Shown in pieces: positions 1-6,663 of a stretch of DNA of 9,143 nt; the stretch's first letter is position 1; each line of letters starts with the position of its first letter. The DNA is from Pseudomonadota bacterium. Its GTDB lineage: Bacteria; Desulfobacterota; Desulfobulbia; Desulfobulbales; DAOVYS01. The stretch lies in NCBI GenBank assembly GCA_030635485.1, contig DAOVYS010000093.1:1-9143 (forward strand), given 5' to 3'. A program made the translations under genes and the position numbers. Below the pieces are notes generated by a model, which was given only the letters and a program-made list of their open reading frames with translations, did no database searches and was not told where the DNA came from.

Positions 1-38
1 AAAGCGGTATCCACTTCCAAGTGGTTGCCGCTTTTTTT
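1..38 (+). terminator. Intrinsic terminator of a plus-strand gene lying left of the window
   Basis: AAAGCGG (1-7) pairs with CCGCTTT (28-34), and inside it CCACTT (11-16) pairs with AAGTGG (19-24); T8-G27 and A9-T26 bridge most of the gap. A run of seven T (32-38) follows. This is a classic rho-independent terminator for transcription coming from outside the window. It faces the minus-strand terminator at 102-136, so two transcription units converge here. Confidence 0.8.
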
Positions 39-51
39 GTTGGTAAGACAT

Positions 52-89
52 GGGTGGAATGTGCCCCTAGGGTGGAAATAGGGGTGGAA
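52..89. repeat. Three copies of GGGTGGAA between converging terminators
   Basis: GGGTGGAA occurs at 52-59, 70-77 and 82-89. CCCCTA (64-69) can also pair with TAGGGG (79-84) around a 9-nt loop. The copies are unevenly spaced (18 and 12 bp), and no ORF or promoter is seen. The function is unknown; it may be chance or repeat debris between two terminators. Confidence 0.4.
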
Positions 90-101
90 TTTTCGACAAA
101 C

Positions 102-136
102 AAAAAAAAGGGAGTCAACCAAATCGGCTGACTCCC
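102..136 (-). terminator. Intrinsic terminator of the tRNA-Val/tRNA-Asp unit
   Basis: On the minus strand, arm 136-126 (GGGAGTCAGCC) pairs with arm 120-110 (GGTTGACTCCC) over 11 bp, including one G-U wobble, around a 5-nt loop. Eight T residues (109-102 read on the minus strand) follow immediately. It begins 11 nt after the tRNA-Asp CCA end, so it closes the tRNA transcript and any read-through from lon. Confidence 0.9.
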
Positions 137-147
137 CTTGGTACTAC

Positions 148-225
148 TGGCGGGGCCGAAGGGACTCGAACCCTCGACCTCCGGCGTGACAGGCCGGCAT
201 TCTAAACCAACTGAACTACGACCCC
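148..225 (-). tRNA. tRNA-Asp (anticodon GUC)
   Basis: The minus strand folds as a full cloverleaf of 78 nt with CCA encoded at 150-148. The acceptor GGGGTCG pairs with CGGCCCC (one T-G wobble), with discriminator G. The anticodon stem CCGGC/GCCGG is perfect around loop CTGTCAC, so the anticodon is GTC (188-190), reading Asp codons GAC and GAU. The T arm carries TTCGAGT. It lies 17 nt after tRNA-Val and just before a strong terminator, so the two are very probably processed from one precursor. Confidence 0.97.
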
Positions 226-242
226 GCAATATCTTTAAAACC

Positions 243-318
243 TGGTGGGCGGAACAGGGCTTGAACCTGTGACCCCCGGCTTGTAAGGCCGGTGCTCTCC
301 CAGCTGAGCTACCCGCCC
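243..318 (-). tRNA. tRNA-Val (anticodon UAC)
   Basis: The gene is 76 nt with CCA encoded at 245-243. The acceptor GGGCGGG pairs with TCCGCCC (one G-T wobble), with discriminator A. The anticodon stem CCGGC/GCCGG encloses loop CTTACAA, giving anticodon TAC (283-285) for valine. The T loop is TTCAAGC. It is the first gene of a two-tRNA unit with tRNA-Asp. A promoter-like pair of hexamers sits 12 nt upstream of the mature 5' end, inside the lon-tRNA gap. Confidence 0.97.
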
Positions 319-330
319 GGGAAAGTAGGC

Positions 331-359
331 TTTTTACCAGCATCCCCTTGGTTAGTCAA
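331..359 (-). promoter_or_regulatory. Sigma70-type promoter for tRNA-Val/tRNA-Asp
   Basis: Minus strand: -35 TTGACT (359-354), a 17-bp spacer, then -10 TAAAAA (336-331), followed by 12 nt to the mature tRNA-Val 5' end. The -35 is strong and the -10 weak (4 of 6 consensus bases). Support comes from the tRNA-Leu promoter in this window, which has the same geometry. An inverted repeat CCTTG-N6-CAAGG (346-361) overlaps the -35. Confidence 0.6.
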
Positions 360-407
360 GGAAATTCAATTAATAAGCCGTAAAAAAAATGATCTTTATT
401 TGGAGTA

Positions 408-2825
408 TCAGTGAGCCGCAACATTGTCGGCCGTTATTTGAATTTCCGGACAGTATGTTTCCATCGAAACTTCACTGAATAACGACTCACCTTCCTTCAA
501 AACAAGAGCCTTTTCAAGGACCTCATCCATATGATCAACAAGTTGAATATCGAGGCTCCTTCGCACCTTTTGCGAGACCTCCTCAAGATCACGCTTGTTC
601 TCTTTTGGAATCAGTACGTGACTGATATTACCGCGCCGCGCCGCAAGCAGCTTTTCAGTAAGACCACCAATGGGCAGCACCTGACCCCGGAGAGTGATTT
701 CACCGGTCATGGCCAGTTCCCTGCGAACCGGGATTCTGAGAAGCGCTGAAACTATGGAGGTAACCATTGTAATTCCAGCCGACGGACCATCCTTTGGAAT
801 GGCGCCCTCGGGTACATGAACATGTATATCGATCTGCTGATAAAAATCGGGGGAAAGCCGCAGACGACCGGCCCTGGATCGCACGTAACTAAGCGCGGCC
901 TGGACTGATTCCTGCATGACTTCGCCCAGTTTGCCGGTCACTATGAGTTTACCCTTGCCGGGCATCAGAAGGGTCTCAATCTGCAGTAATTCACCGCCGA
1001 CTTCGGTCCAGGCGAGTCCGGTGGTCAGACCTATCATGTTGACCTCTTCAGCCTGTCCAAATCGGTATTTCTGCACACCTAGATACTTTTTTACGGTGGC
1101 AGCGGACACCCGGTATTTCCTGTCCTTCTTTTTTCTCTTCAACCGATCCCGTGCAATCTTCCGGCAAATCGAGGCGATGCTCCGTTCCAGGTTACGCACT
1201 CCAGCCTCCCTGGTATAGCACCGCACTATTTCCAGAATGGCTCCATCGTTTATGGTAATGTCGCCTTTTGCAAAGCCGTTTGCCTCAAGCTGTTTTGGAA
1301 TCAGGAAACCCTGAGCGATTTTAAGTTTATCCTCTTCCGTGTAACCGTTCAGCTTGATAATCTCCATCCTGTCCCGCAACGGCAGCGGAATGGCATAAAG
1401 ATTGTTGGCCGTGGTGATGAAAAACACATCGGAAAGATCATAATCCAGGTCAAGATAATGATCATTAAATGCGTTATTCTGCTCAGGATCCAGGACTTCC
1501 AGGAGTGCTGACGCCGGATCGCCTCTGAAATCCATGCTCATTTTATCTACTTCATCAAGACAAAAAACCGGATTGTTGACCTTGACCTTCTGCAAAGACT
1601 GGAGAATCTTGCCCGGCAATGCCCCGATATAGGTCCGTCGATGTCCACGAATCTCAGCCTCATCCCGGATCCCGCCGAGAGACAACCGTACGTATTCCCT
1701 GGGCATTGCCCTGGCAACAGACTTGCACAATGAAGTCTTGCCAACGCCTGGAGGGCCTACGAGACAGAGGATCGGTCCTTTTATCTTCTTTACCTGGGCC
1801 TGGACAGCCAGATACTCCAATATACGTTCCTTGGGCTTCAACAGTCCGTAATGATCTTCTTCTAAAATCTTCTCTGCCTTTAGAATATCAATTTTATTCT
1901 TTGACTTTTCAAGCCATGGGAGATTGATGATGCAGTCTATGTAATTCCGCACCACGGTTGCCTCGGCCGACATAGGCTGCATCATCTTGAGTTTCTTGAA
2001 TTCCTGGGTAACTTTTGCCTGGGCGGCCTTAGGCAGTTTTTTATTTTTTATAGCCTGCTCAAGCTCAGCTATCTCGGAAAGGGTCTCATTCTGCCCTCCT
2101 CCGATCTCCTTCTGGATCGCACGCATCTGCTCTGCAAGATAGTATTCCCTCTGGGTCTTTTCCATCTTCTTCTTGACCCGGGACCTGATGCGCTGTTCCA
2201 ATGTGGCGATGTCTTTTTCTTTAAGAATCAGTTCAAGAACCAATTCAAGACGGTCTATCACGGAAACCGTGTTTAAGACCTTCTGTTTTTCCTGGACTTT
2301 TAAGGGGAGATGAGATGCCAGCACATCAACAAACTTTCCAGGATCCTTGAGCCTGGAAAGAGATTTGACCACCTCGTTCGGGATCTTCTTGACGTGTTTG
2401 ACGTACTCCTGGAACGTTAAGAGTATCTCCCGGATATACGCCACAGCCTCGGCTCCGCCGATCCGGTTTTCAAAATACTCATCCACTTTAACAGTAAAAA
2501 AATCAGGATTCGGCAGAAACTCCCTGACACGCGCACGTCTCTGGCCCTCTACAAGCGCTTTAATGGTGCCGTCCGGCAACCTGAGCAATTGCAGCACGGT
2601 TGCGACTGTCCCGATTTCGTACACCCCGTCCGCATCAGGATCATCTATTGACGCATCCTTCTGTGTGGTCAGAAAAATCCTGGTCCGCTTGTCCATAGCC
2701 GATTCAAGGGCCTTGATAGATTTCGTCCGGCCCACGACAAGTGGGGCTATCATGTGAGGGAAAAGGACAATATCCCGCAAAGGCATCATGGGATATTCTT
2801 TCTCTTCAATCTGATACAGGTTCAT
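408..2825 (-). CDS. lon: ATP-dependent Lon protease (LonA, S16 family)
   Basis: Lon is a cytoplasmic hexamer that unfolds and degrades damaged and regulatory proteins using ATP. Numbering from the TTG at 2831 (807 residues), the N-terminal substrate-binding domain and coiled coil span about 10-310. The AAA+ module has Walker A GPPGVGKT (359-366), Walker B with D426-E427 and sensor-1 TTANN (473-477). The S16 protease domain has catalytic Ser684 in PKDGPSAG and Lys727 in GGLTEK, 43 residues apart as in E. coli Lon. I prefer the ATG at 2825 (805 aa): GGA at 2836-2834 lies 8 nt before it but only 2 nt before the TTG. The Shine-Dalgarno is weak either way. It is the last gene of the tig-clpP-clpX-lon cluster, 50-56 bp after clpX. 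No clear terminator follows before the tRNAs. Confidence 0.97.
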   Translation of the reverse strand: MNLYQIEEKEYPMMPLRDIVLFPHMIAPLVVGRTKSIKALESAMDKRTRIFLTTQKDASIDDPDADGVYEIGTVATVLQLLRLPDGTIKALVEGQRRARVREFLPNPDFFTVKVDEYFENRIGGAEAVAYIREILLTFQEYVKHVKKIPNEVVKSLSRLKDPGKFVDVLASHLPLKVQEKQKVLNTVSVIDRLELVLELILKEKDIATLEQRIRSRVKKKMEKTQREYYLAEQMRAIQKEIGGGQNETLSEIAELEQAIKNKKLPKAAQAKVTQEFKKLKMMQPMSAEATVVRNYIDCIINLPWLEKSKNKIDILKAEKILEEDHYGLLKPKERILEYLAVQAQVKKIKGPILCLVGPPGVGKTSLCKSVARAMPREYVRLSLGGIRDEAEIRGHRRTYIGALPGKILQSLQKVKVNNPVFCLDEVDKMSMDFRGDPASALLEVLDPEQNNAFNDHYLDLDYDLSDVFFITTANNLYAIPLPLRDRMEIIKLNGYTEEDKLKIAQGFLIPKQLEANGFAKGDITINDGAILEIVRCYTREAGVRNLERSIASICRKIARDRLKRKKKDRKYRVSAATVKKYLGVQKYRFGQAEEVNMIGLTTGLAWTEVGGELLQIETLLMPGKGKLIVTGKLGEVMQESVQAALSYVRSRAGRLRLSPDFYQQIDIHVHVPEGAIPKDGPSAGITMVTSIVSALLRIPVRRELAMTGEITLRGQVLPIGGLTEKLLAARRGNISHVLIPKENKRDLEEVSQKVRRSLDIQLVDHMDEVLEKALVLKEGESLFSEVSMETYCPEIQITADNVAAH

Positions 2826-2850
2826 TTTCAATATCCATATGTAATTAATT

Positions 2851-2871
2851 AGGAATTAGGAATTAGGAATT
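2851..2871. repeat. Three tandem heptamers (AGGAATT) in the clpX-lon spacer
   Basis: AGGAATT is repeated three times without gaps at 2851-2857, 2858-2864 and 2865-2871 (AATTCCT on the coding strand). The block fills almost half of the spacer between the clpX stop and the lon start. On the minus-strand mRNA it lies about 25 nt upstream of the weak lon ribosome-binding site. It is seen directly; any role in lon translation is speculation. Confidence 0.85.
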
Positions 2872-2881
2872 CGTAATTTAT

Positions 2882-4144
2882 TTATGCGCTCTTCCTGGTT
2901 TCATTCTCGTAGAGAATTACCGGGTATTCACCGTTTTCAATCACCTGCCTGTTGATCACGCACTCCCGAACATTTGTCTGTGAGGGGATTTCATACATTA
3001 TGTCAAGCATCGCCGTCTCAAGGACCGATCTCAGCCCCCTTGCGCCCGATTTTCTCTTTATGGCTTCTTTTGCAATAGCCGTCAGTGCGCCCTCTGTAAA
3101 ACGAAGCCTGACATCATCAAACTTAAAGAGCAGTTCATACTGCTTTATAAGCGCATTCTTCGGTTCCTTCAGAATCCTGACCAGATCTTCCTCTTCCAGT
3201 TCTTCCATGGTGGCGATCACAGGCAATCGACCCACCAATTCAGGAATAAGTCCGAAACTCAGAAGGTCTTCGGGCTGAATCGCGGCAAGGATCTCTCCCA
3301 TCTTCTTTTTCTTGTCATTGCTGACCACCTTGGCGCCAAACCCCATGGACTTGGTTCCCGTGCGTCTCTTTATCACACTGTCAAGACCTACAAATGCACC
3401 GCCGACCACAAAAAGTATGTCCGTGGTATCGATCCTGATATACTCCTGCTGGGGATGTTTGCGCCCACCTTTTGGCGGGACACTGGCAACCGTGCCTTCA
3501 ATTATTTTCAAAAGAGCCTGTTGAACGCCTTCGCCTGAAACATCCCTTGTTATGGAGGCGGAGTCGGTCTTTTTGGCAATCTTGTCGATTTCGTCGATAT
3601 AGACAATACCCCGGCTGGCCTTCTTAACATCATAATCCGCAGCCTGCAGAAGACTCACAAGGATATTCTCAACATCCTCACCCACGTAACCCGCCTCAGT
3701 CAAGGTCGTTGCATCAGCCATTGCAAAAGGCACATTCAAGATCCGCGCAAGGGTCTGGGCCATGAGGGTCTTGCCGCTGCCCGTTGGGCCGATAAGGATG
3801 ATATTGCTCTTCTGCAATTCAACGGACTTTTCAATACCCTGACTCTCATAATCAATGCGCTTGTAATGATTGTGGACAGCCACTGACAGAACGCGTTTGG
3901 CATGATCCTGTCCGATCACGTACTGATCAAGATGTTCATTGATCTGTATCGGTTTTAAGATCGCAGTCAACCCCTCGGCTTCCTGATCGGCCTGACGATC
4001 TTCCCGGACAATTTCGTTGCAAAGTTCAATACATTCGTCGCAGATGTAAACGGTCGGCCCTGCAATCAATTTCTTGACATCTTCCTGGCTCTTGCCGCAG
4101 AAAGAACAGTTGACTTCCACGTCATCGTTCTGTTTGTCAGGCAT
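2882..4144 (-). CDS. clpX: ClpX, AAA+ unfoldase subunit of the ClpXP protease
   Basis: This 420-aa protein is the hexameric unfoldase that recognises tagged substrates, pulls them through its pore and feeds them to ClpP. The N-terminal zinc-binding domain shows four cysteines (C13, C16, C35, C38). The AAA+ domain has Walker A GPTGSGKT (119-126), pore-loop GYVG (152-155), Walker B with D184-E185, the RKH loop (228-230) and sensor-2 Arg in GAR (367-369). The ClpP-docking loop reads MGF at 267-269 where E. coli has IGF. Length matches the family. It starts 2 bp after the clpP stop; a strong Shine-Dalgarno (GAGGAG, 8 nt before the ATG) lies inside the last clpP codons, so translation is probably coupled. 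Its substrate partner ClpP is the adjacent gene. Confidence 0.98.
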   Translation of the reverse strand: MPDKQNDDVEVNCSFCGKSQEDVKKLIAGPTVYICDECIELCNEIVREDRQADQEAEGLTAILKPIQINEHLDQYVIGQDHAKRVLSVAVHNHYKRIDYESQGIEKSVELQKSNIILIGPTGSGKTLMAQTLARILNVPFAMADATTLTEAGYVGEDVENILVSLLQAADYDVKKASRGIVYIDEIDKIAKKTDSASITRDVSGEGVQQALLKIIEGTVASVPPKGGRKHPQQEYIRIDTTDILFVVGGAFVGLDSVIKRRTGTKSMGFGAKVVSNDKKKKMGEILAAIQPEDLLSFGLIPELVGRLPVIATMEELEEEDLVRILKEPKNALIKQYELLFKFDDVRLRFTEGALTAIAKEAIKRKSGARGLRSVLETAMLDIMYEIPSQTNVRECVINRQVIENGEYPVILYENETRKSA

Positions 4145-4146
4145 AA

Positions 4147-4755
4147 TTAAGACTCCTCTTCTTTCTCAAGATTCTCCCTTTTTGCAAGCACCTTGTCCAC
4201 AATGCCGTATTTCATGGCTTGTTCCGCGCTCATGAAATTATCGCGTTCCGTGTCCCTTGCAATGCTCCTGATCTTCTGGCCCGTATGCTCCGCAAGGATC
4301 CTGTTTAATCTATCCCGTGTCTTTAAGATCTCCTTGGCGTGAATATCGATATCAGAGGCCTGACCGTGAAAACCGCCAAGCGGCTGATGGATCAGGATGC
4401 GTGCATTAGGCAGAGAATATCTCTTGCCCTTTGCGCCTGCCGCGAGAATCAGGGCGCCCATGCTCGATGCCTGTCCCATGCAGAGCGTGGCAATGTCCGA
4501 CTTCACATACTGCATGGTGTCATAAATCGCAAGTCCGGCTGAAACCGAGCCACCCGGGGAATTAATATAAAAGGTGATGTCCTTGTCAGGGTCGTCCGCT
4601 TCCAAAAAAAGAAGCTGAGCAATAATGACATTGGCGACATCATCATTAACCTCCGTGCCCAGGAAAATAATTCTTTCCTTGAGCAGACGGGAATAGATAT
4701 CATATGCCCGCTCTCCACGCGGACTCTGTTCAACCACCATGGGAATCAAATTCAT
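4147..4755 (-). CDS. clpP: ClpP, serine peptidase subunit of ClpXP
   Basis: This 202-aa S14 peptidase forms the two-ring degradation chamber that docks with ClpX. The catalytic triad is Ser98 (in GQASSMG), His123 (in LIHQPLGG) and Asp172 (in ERDNF). The N terminus, MNLIPMVVEQ, lines up with the start of mature E. coli ClpP, so the 14-residue propeptide known there is absent and little or no processing is expected. The ATG overlaps the tig stop as ATGA (4752-4755), and AGGAG lies 7 nt upstream within tig, so the two are likely translationally coupled. The C terminus is an acidic and lysine-rich tail (about 192-202). All catalytic parts are present. Confidence 0.98.
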   Translation of the reverse strand: MNLIPMVVEQSPRGERAYDIYSRLLKERIIFLGTEVNDDVANVIIAQLLFLEADDPDKDITFYINSPGGSVSAGLAIYDTMQYVKSDIATLCMGQASSMGALILAAGAKGKRYSLPNARILIHQPLGGFHGQASDIDIHAKEILKTRDRLNRILAEHTGQKIRSIARDTERDNFMSAEQAMKYGIVDKVLAKRENLEKEEES

Positions 4756-6089
4756 GATTCATCTCCTGCACTATCTTCTTTGTTGGAATCGGTTTCCTGG
4801 TCTGCTGGAACGTACTTTAAAACAGCCTCGTCCACCAGAAATTTCAGAATTTTCTCGTTCAAGAGCTCATTCATAAAAGGCAGGAGATCATCCCGGGAGG
4901 CAAAATACTTCTTTACCTCTTCTATCGGCATACTATACTGATCGGACACTCGTTTAAACCCTTGATTCATATCTTCTTGCGAAAGCTTCATTTCCTCTTT
5001 CTCAGATATCTTCTTTAAAATAAAATCACCACGAACCTGTCTTTCAGCAGACTCTTTGTACTGATCAACAAGGGTGTCCCTGTTCAAACCCGCGGATTCC
5101 AGGTCCATACCAGTCTGCTTAAGCCTGGCTTCAACTTGTTCTATGAGTCTGTTAACCTCAAAAATTATAAGACGGTGCGGCAGTTCAAATTCATGATTCT
5201 CAACAAGCTTCATCATGATCTTGTCGGACAGATCACCTCTCTGGGCATCTTCCTGTTCCTTGTGGATCTTTTCTTTGACATGGGCCTTAAGATCGTCCAT
5301 GGTATTGAATTCGTCGCCCGCATCCTTGGCAAACTCGTCATCAAGCTCAGCAAGGACCCTCTCCTTGATCTCCTTGACATTGACCTTGAACTCGACCTTT
5401 TTGCCTGCCAGCACAGGATTTGGAAAATCAGGCCGGAAATCGACCTCAACGGACTTCTCCGTGCCGACTGTCAGACCGATTATCGATGTCTCGAATTCCT
5501 TTCCGTTTTTCCCGGAACCAACGTCAACAGAGTAATCTTCCTGTTTGACCTGTTTTATGGGGGCACCTTTATGATAGCCCTGAAAATCGACCACAGCCAG
5601 ATCGTTCAACCGGATGCCGCGATCATCCACGGTACGAAGGAGGGCCATCTCCTTTTGCATCTCGACAAGTCTCTTGTCGACATCATCATCTGAAACAATT
5701 ATCTCGGGAGTTTCGATCTCAAGCCCCTTGTACTCTCCCAGATCAAACTCGGGTCTCACATCCACCTCGGTCTCATAACGAAACGTGCCGTCTTGCTCAA
5801 AGCTCTGGGACTTTATGTCCGGATGAACTACAGCATCGATCTTCGACTCCGAAAGGGCATCAAAATAGCTCTCCTGGATCAGCTTACCGCCCACCTCGTC
5901 TTCAACTTTGGAACGATAATTCTTTTCCAACACCTTCCTGGGCACCCTGCCCTTTCTGAAGCCCTTAAGCGATACCTGAAACTTAAGCGCGTTATATGCC
6001 TCACTCAACCTCTGTGCCACCATATCCTCAGGCAGCACGATCTTCATCTTTTTCGTAAGCGTACCGACATCTTCAACAGTAACTTGCAT
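4752..6089 (-). CDS. tig: Trigger factor, ribosome-associated chaperone with PPIase fold
   Basis: This 445-aa protein binds near the ribosomal exit tunnel and shields nascent chains. The N-terminal ribosome-binding domain carries the signature GFRKGRVP (43-50), with the F-R-K contact residues at 44-46. The FKBP-like prolyl isomerase domain spans about 160-245, and the helical C-terminal chaperone arms about 260-430. The last 18 residues (QETDSNKEDSAGDES region) are acidic and probably disordered. Length is typical for the family. The ATG at 6089 is preceded by AAGG about 9 nt upstream. It is the first gene of the tig-clpP-clpX-lon operon and overlaps clpP by 4 bp. I see no convincing promoter in the roughly 70 bp upstream; hairpin repeats begin at 6185. 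Confidence 0.98.
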   Translation of the reverse strand: MQVTVEDVGTLTKKMKIVLPEDMVAQRLSEAYNALKFQVSLKGFRKGRVPRKVLEKNYRSKVEDEVGGKLIQESYFDALSESKIDAVVHPDIKSQSFEQDGTFRYETEVDVRPEFDLGEYKGLEIETPEIIVSDDDVDKRLVEMQKEMALLRTVDDRGIRLNDLAVVDFQGYHKGAPIKQVKQEDYSVDVGSGKNGKEFETSIIGLTVGTEKSVEVDFRPDFPNPVLAGKKVEFKVNVKEIKERVLAELDDEFAKDAGDEFNTMDDLKAHVKEKIHKEQEDAQRGDLSDKIMMKLVENHEFELPHRLIIFEVNRLIEQVEARLKQTGMDLESAGLNRDTLVDQYKESAERQVRGDFILKKISEKEEMKLSQEDMNQGFKRVSDQYSMPIEEVKKYFASRDDLLPFMNELLNEKILKFLVDEAVLKYVPADQETDSNKEDSAGDES

Positions 6090-6154
6090 TATTCACGACC
6101 TTTTTTTTCGTATGGAAATTTAATGTGCCCTTGTAACTACATCAGGTATTTAGT

Positions 6155-6185
6155 TTTTTGTCGGGTTACGCTTCGCTAACCCGAC
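6155..6185. repeat. Dispersed palindromic repeat, copy A
   Basis: Bases 6155-6181 (27 bp) recur exactly at 8090-8116 in the same orientation. Here the palindrome is complete: GTCGGGTTA (6160-6168) pairs with TAACCCGAC (6177-6185), plus GC/GC inside with one bulged C and a TTC loop. A T-run precedes it on the plus strand. It sits about 70 bp upstream of tig. Two exact copies in 9 kb, both intergenic, point to a dispersed REP-like repeat. Confidence 0.8.
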
Positions 6186-6220
6186 CCTTTACCCATAAGT
6201 CAGTGCATGGATATTTTTTA

Positions 6221-6328
6221 TTCCCCGAAGGGGAAATGGCGTATAGCCGGTGTGCTTCAGCCACCGGTATGAGGTGCATACAGAGGATCGTCCTGAAGGG
6301 ACGACGCCTTCCCGTGGCCGATCACGGG
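6221..6328. repeat. Composite intergenic element of four consecutive hairpins
   Basis: The four hairpins are TTCCCC-GAA-GGGGAA (6221-6235); an arm at 6243-6255 (CCGGTG core) with CACCGGTAT (6262-6270), loop TTCA and small bulges; TCGTCCT-GAA-GGGACGA (6288-6304, one T-G pair); and CCCGTG-N6-CACGGG (6311-6328). No ORF or tRNA fold fits the stretch. It lies between tRNA-Leu and tig, directly beside the palindrome at 6155-6185. The layout resembles REP/BIME-type or other mobile multi-hairpin repeats; the family assignment is inference. Confidence 0.65.
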
Positions 6329-6372
6329 GCAATAAACACCGTTGAAAAACCCTGTGACCCCTTACCCTTAAA

Positions 6373-6459
6373 TGGTGCGAGAGGGGGGACTCGAACCCCC
6401 ATCCAGGTAAGTGGGCTGGATCCTAAGTCCAGTGCGTCTACCAATTTCGCCACTCTCGC
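6373..6459 (-). tRNA. tRNA-Leu (anticodon UAG)
   Basis: This 87-nt class II tRNA has CCA encoded at 6375-6373. The acceptor GCGAGAG pairs perfectly with CTCTCGC, with discriminator A as expected for leucine tRNA. The anticodon stem CTGGA/TCCAG encloses loop CTTAGGA, giving anticodon TAG (6423-6425) for CUA/CUG-type codons. A long variable arm follows, then T stem GGGGG/CCCCC with TTCGAGT. It stands alone, with its own promoter upstream and a hairpin-rich stretch downstream. No T-run terminator was found after it, so read-through toward tig is possible. Confidence 0.97.
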
Positions 6460-6471
6460 TAACAACCAGAA

Positions 6472-6500
6472 AAAATAATCAACTTTGTCCATTTGGTCAA
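6472..6500 (-). promoter_or_regulatory. Sigma70-type promoter for tRNA-Leu
   Basis: Minus strand: -35 TTGACC (6500-6495), a 17-bp spacer (6494-6478), then -10 TATTTT (6477-6472). The mature tRNA begins 12 nt further on, which leaves a leader of roughly 5 nt. The geometry is identical to the promoter proposed for tRNA-Val, which strengthens both calls. Confidence 0.65.
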
Positions 6501-6663
6501 GAGTCTATATTAATATGACGAAATCAGTAACAATATCAACATATAAACATGGGGGCAAAACAGGGCAAGGGGTGATAAAAATTGGCATGGAGTACTAGAC
6601 TGGAAGAGATGATCGTGTCGTTGCGTATAATACTGCGACAGTTTCTTAAATTACCGACGTTGT

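Noticed and set aside
383..400. Possible terminator for lon (T8 on the minus strand preceded by AAAGATCA)
   Set aside because: Only a very short AT-only pairing can be drawn before the T-run; there is no stable stem.
531..749. Open frames on the plus strand inside lon (also 916-1218, 1619-1927, 2347-2757)
   Set aside because: They lie wholly inside lon, which has complete motifs; their sequences show no domain pattern and no sensible ribosome-binding sites.
2825..2840. Alternative lon starts (TTG at 2831, and ATG at 2840-2838)
   Set aside because: The TTG has its only Shine-Dalgarno 2 nt away, and the upstream ATG is out of frame with lon.
5136..5693. 185-residue plus-strand open frame inside tig
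   Set aside because: It is antisense to a well-supported trigger factor gene and has no recognisable motif; it is a shadow of the codon usage of tig.
6090..6160. Promoter or heat-shock element (sigma32, CIRCE) for tig
   Set aside because: No -35/-10 pair with acceptable spacing, no CCCCAT-type sigma32 -10 and no TTAGCACTC dyad were found; TAAATT alone is not enough.
6160..6328. CRISPR array or riboswitch in the hairpin island
   Set aside because: The stems differ from each other with no regular repeat-spacer pattern, and I recognise no conserved riboswitch core.
6158..6478. 106-residue plus-strand open frame covering the hairpin island and tRNA-Leu
   Set aside because: It runs through the whole tRNA gene and the palindromes, so it cannot be a real protein gene.
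6616..6640. TATAAT on the plus strand within an imperfect inverted repeat (TGTCG...CGACA)
   Set aside because: No -35 lies 16-18 bp upstream on either strand, no gene follows, and no T-run makes it a gmd terminator.
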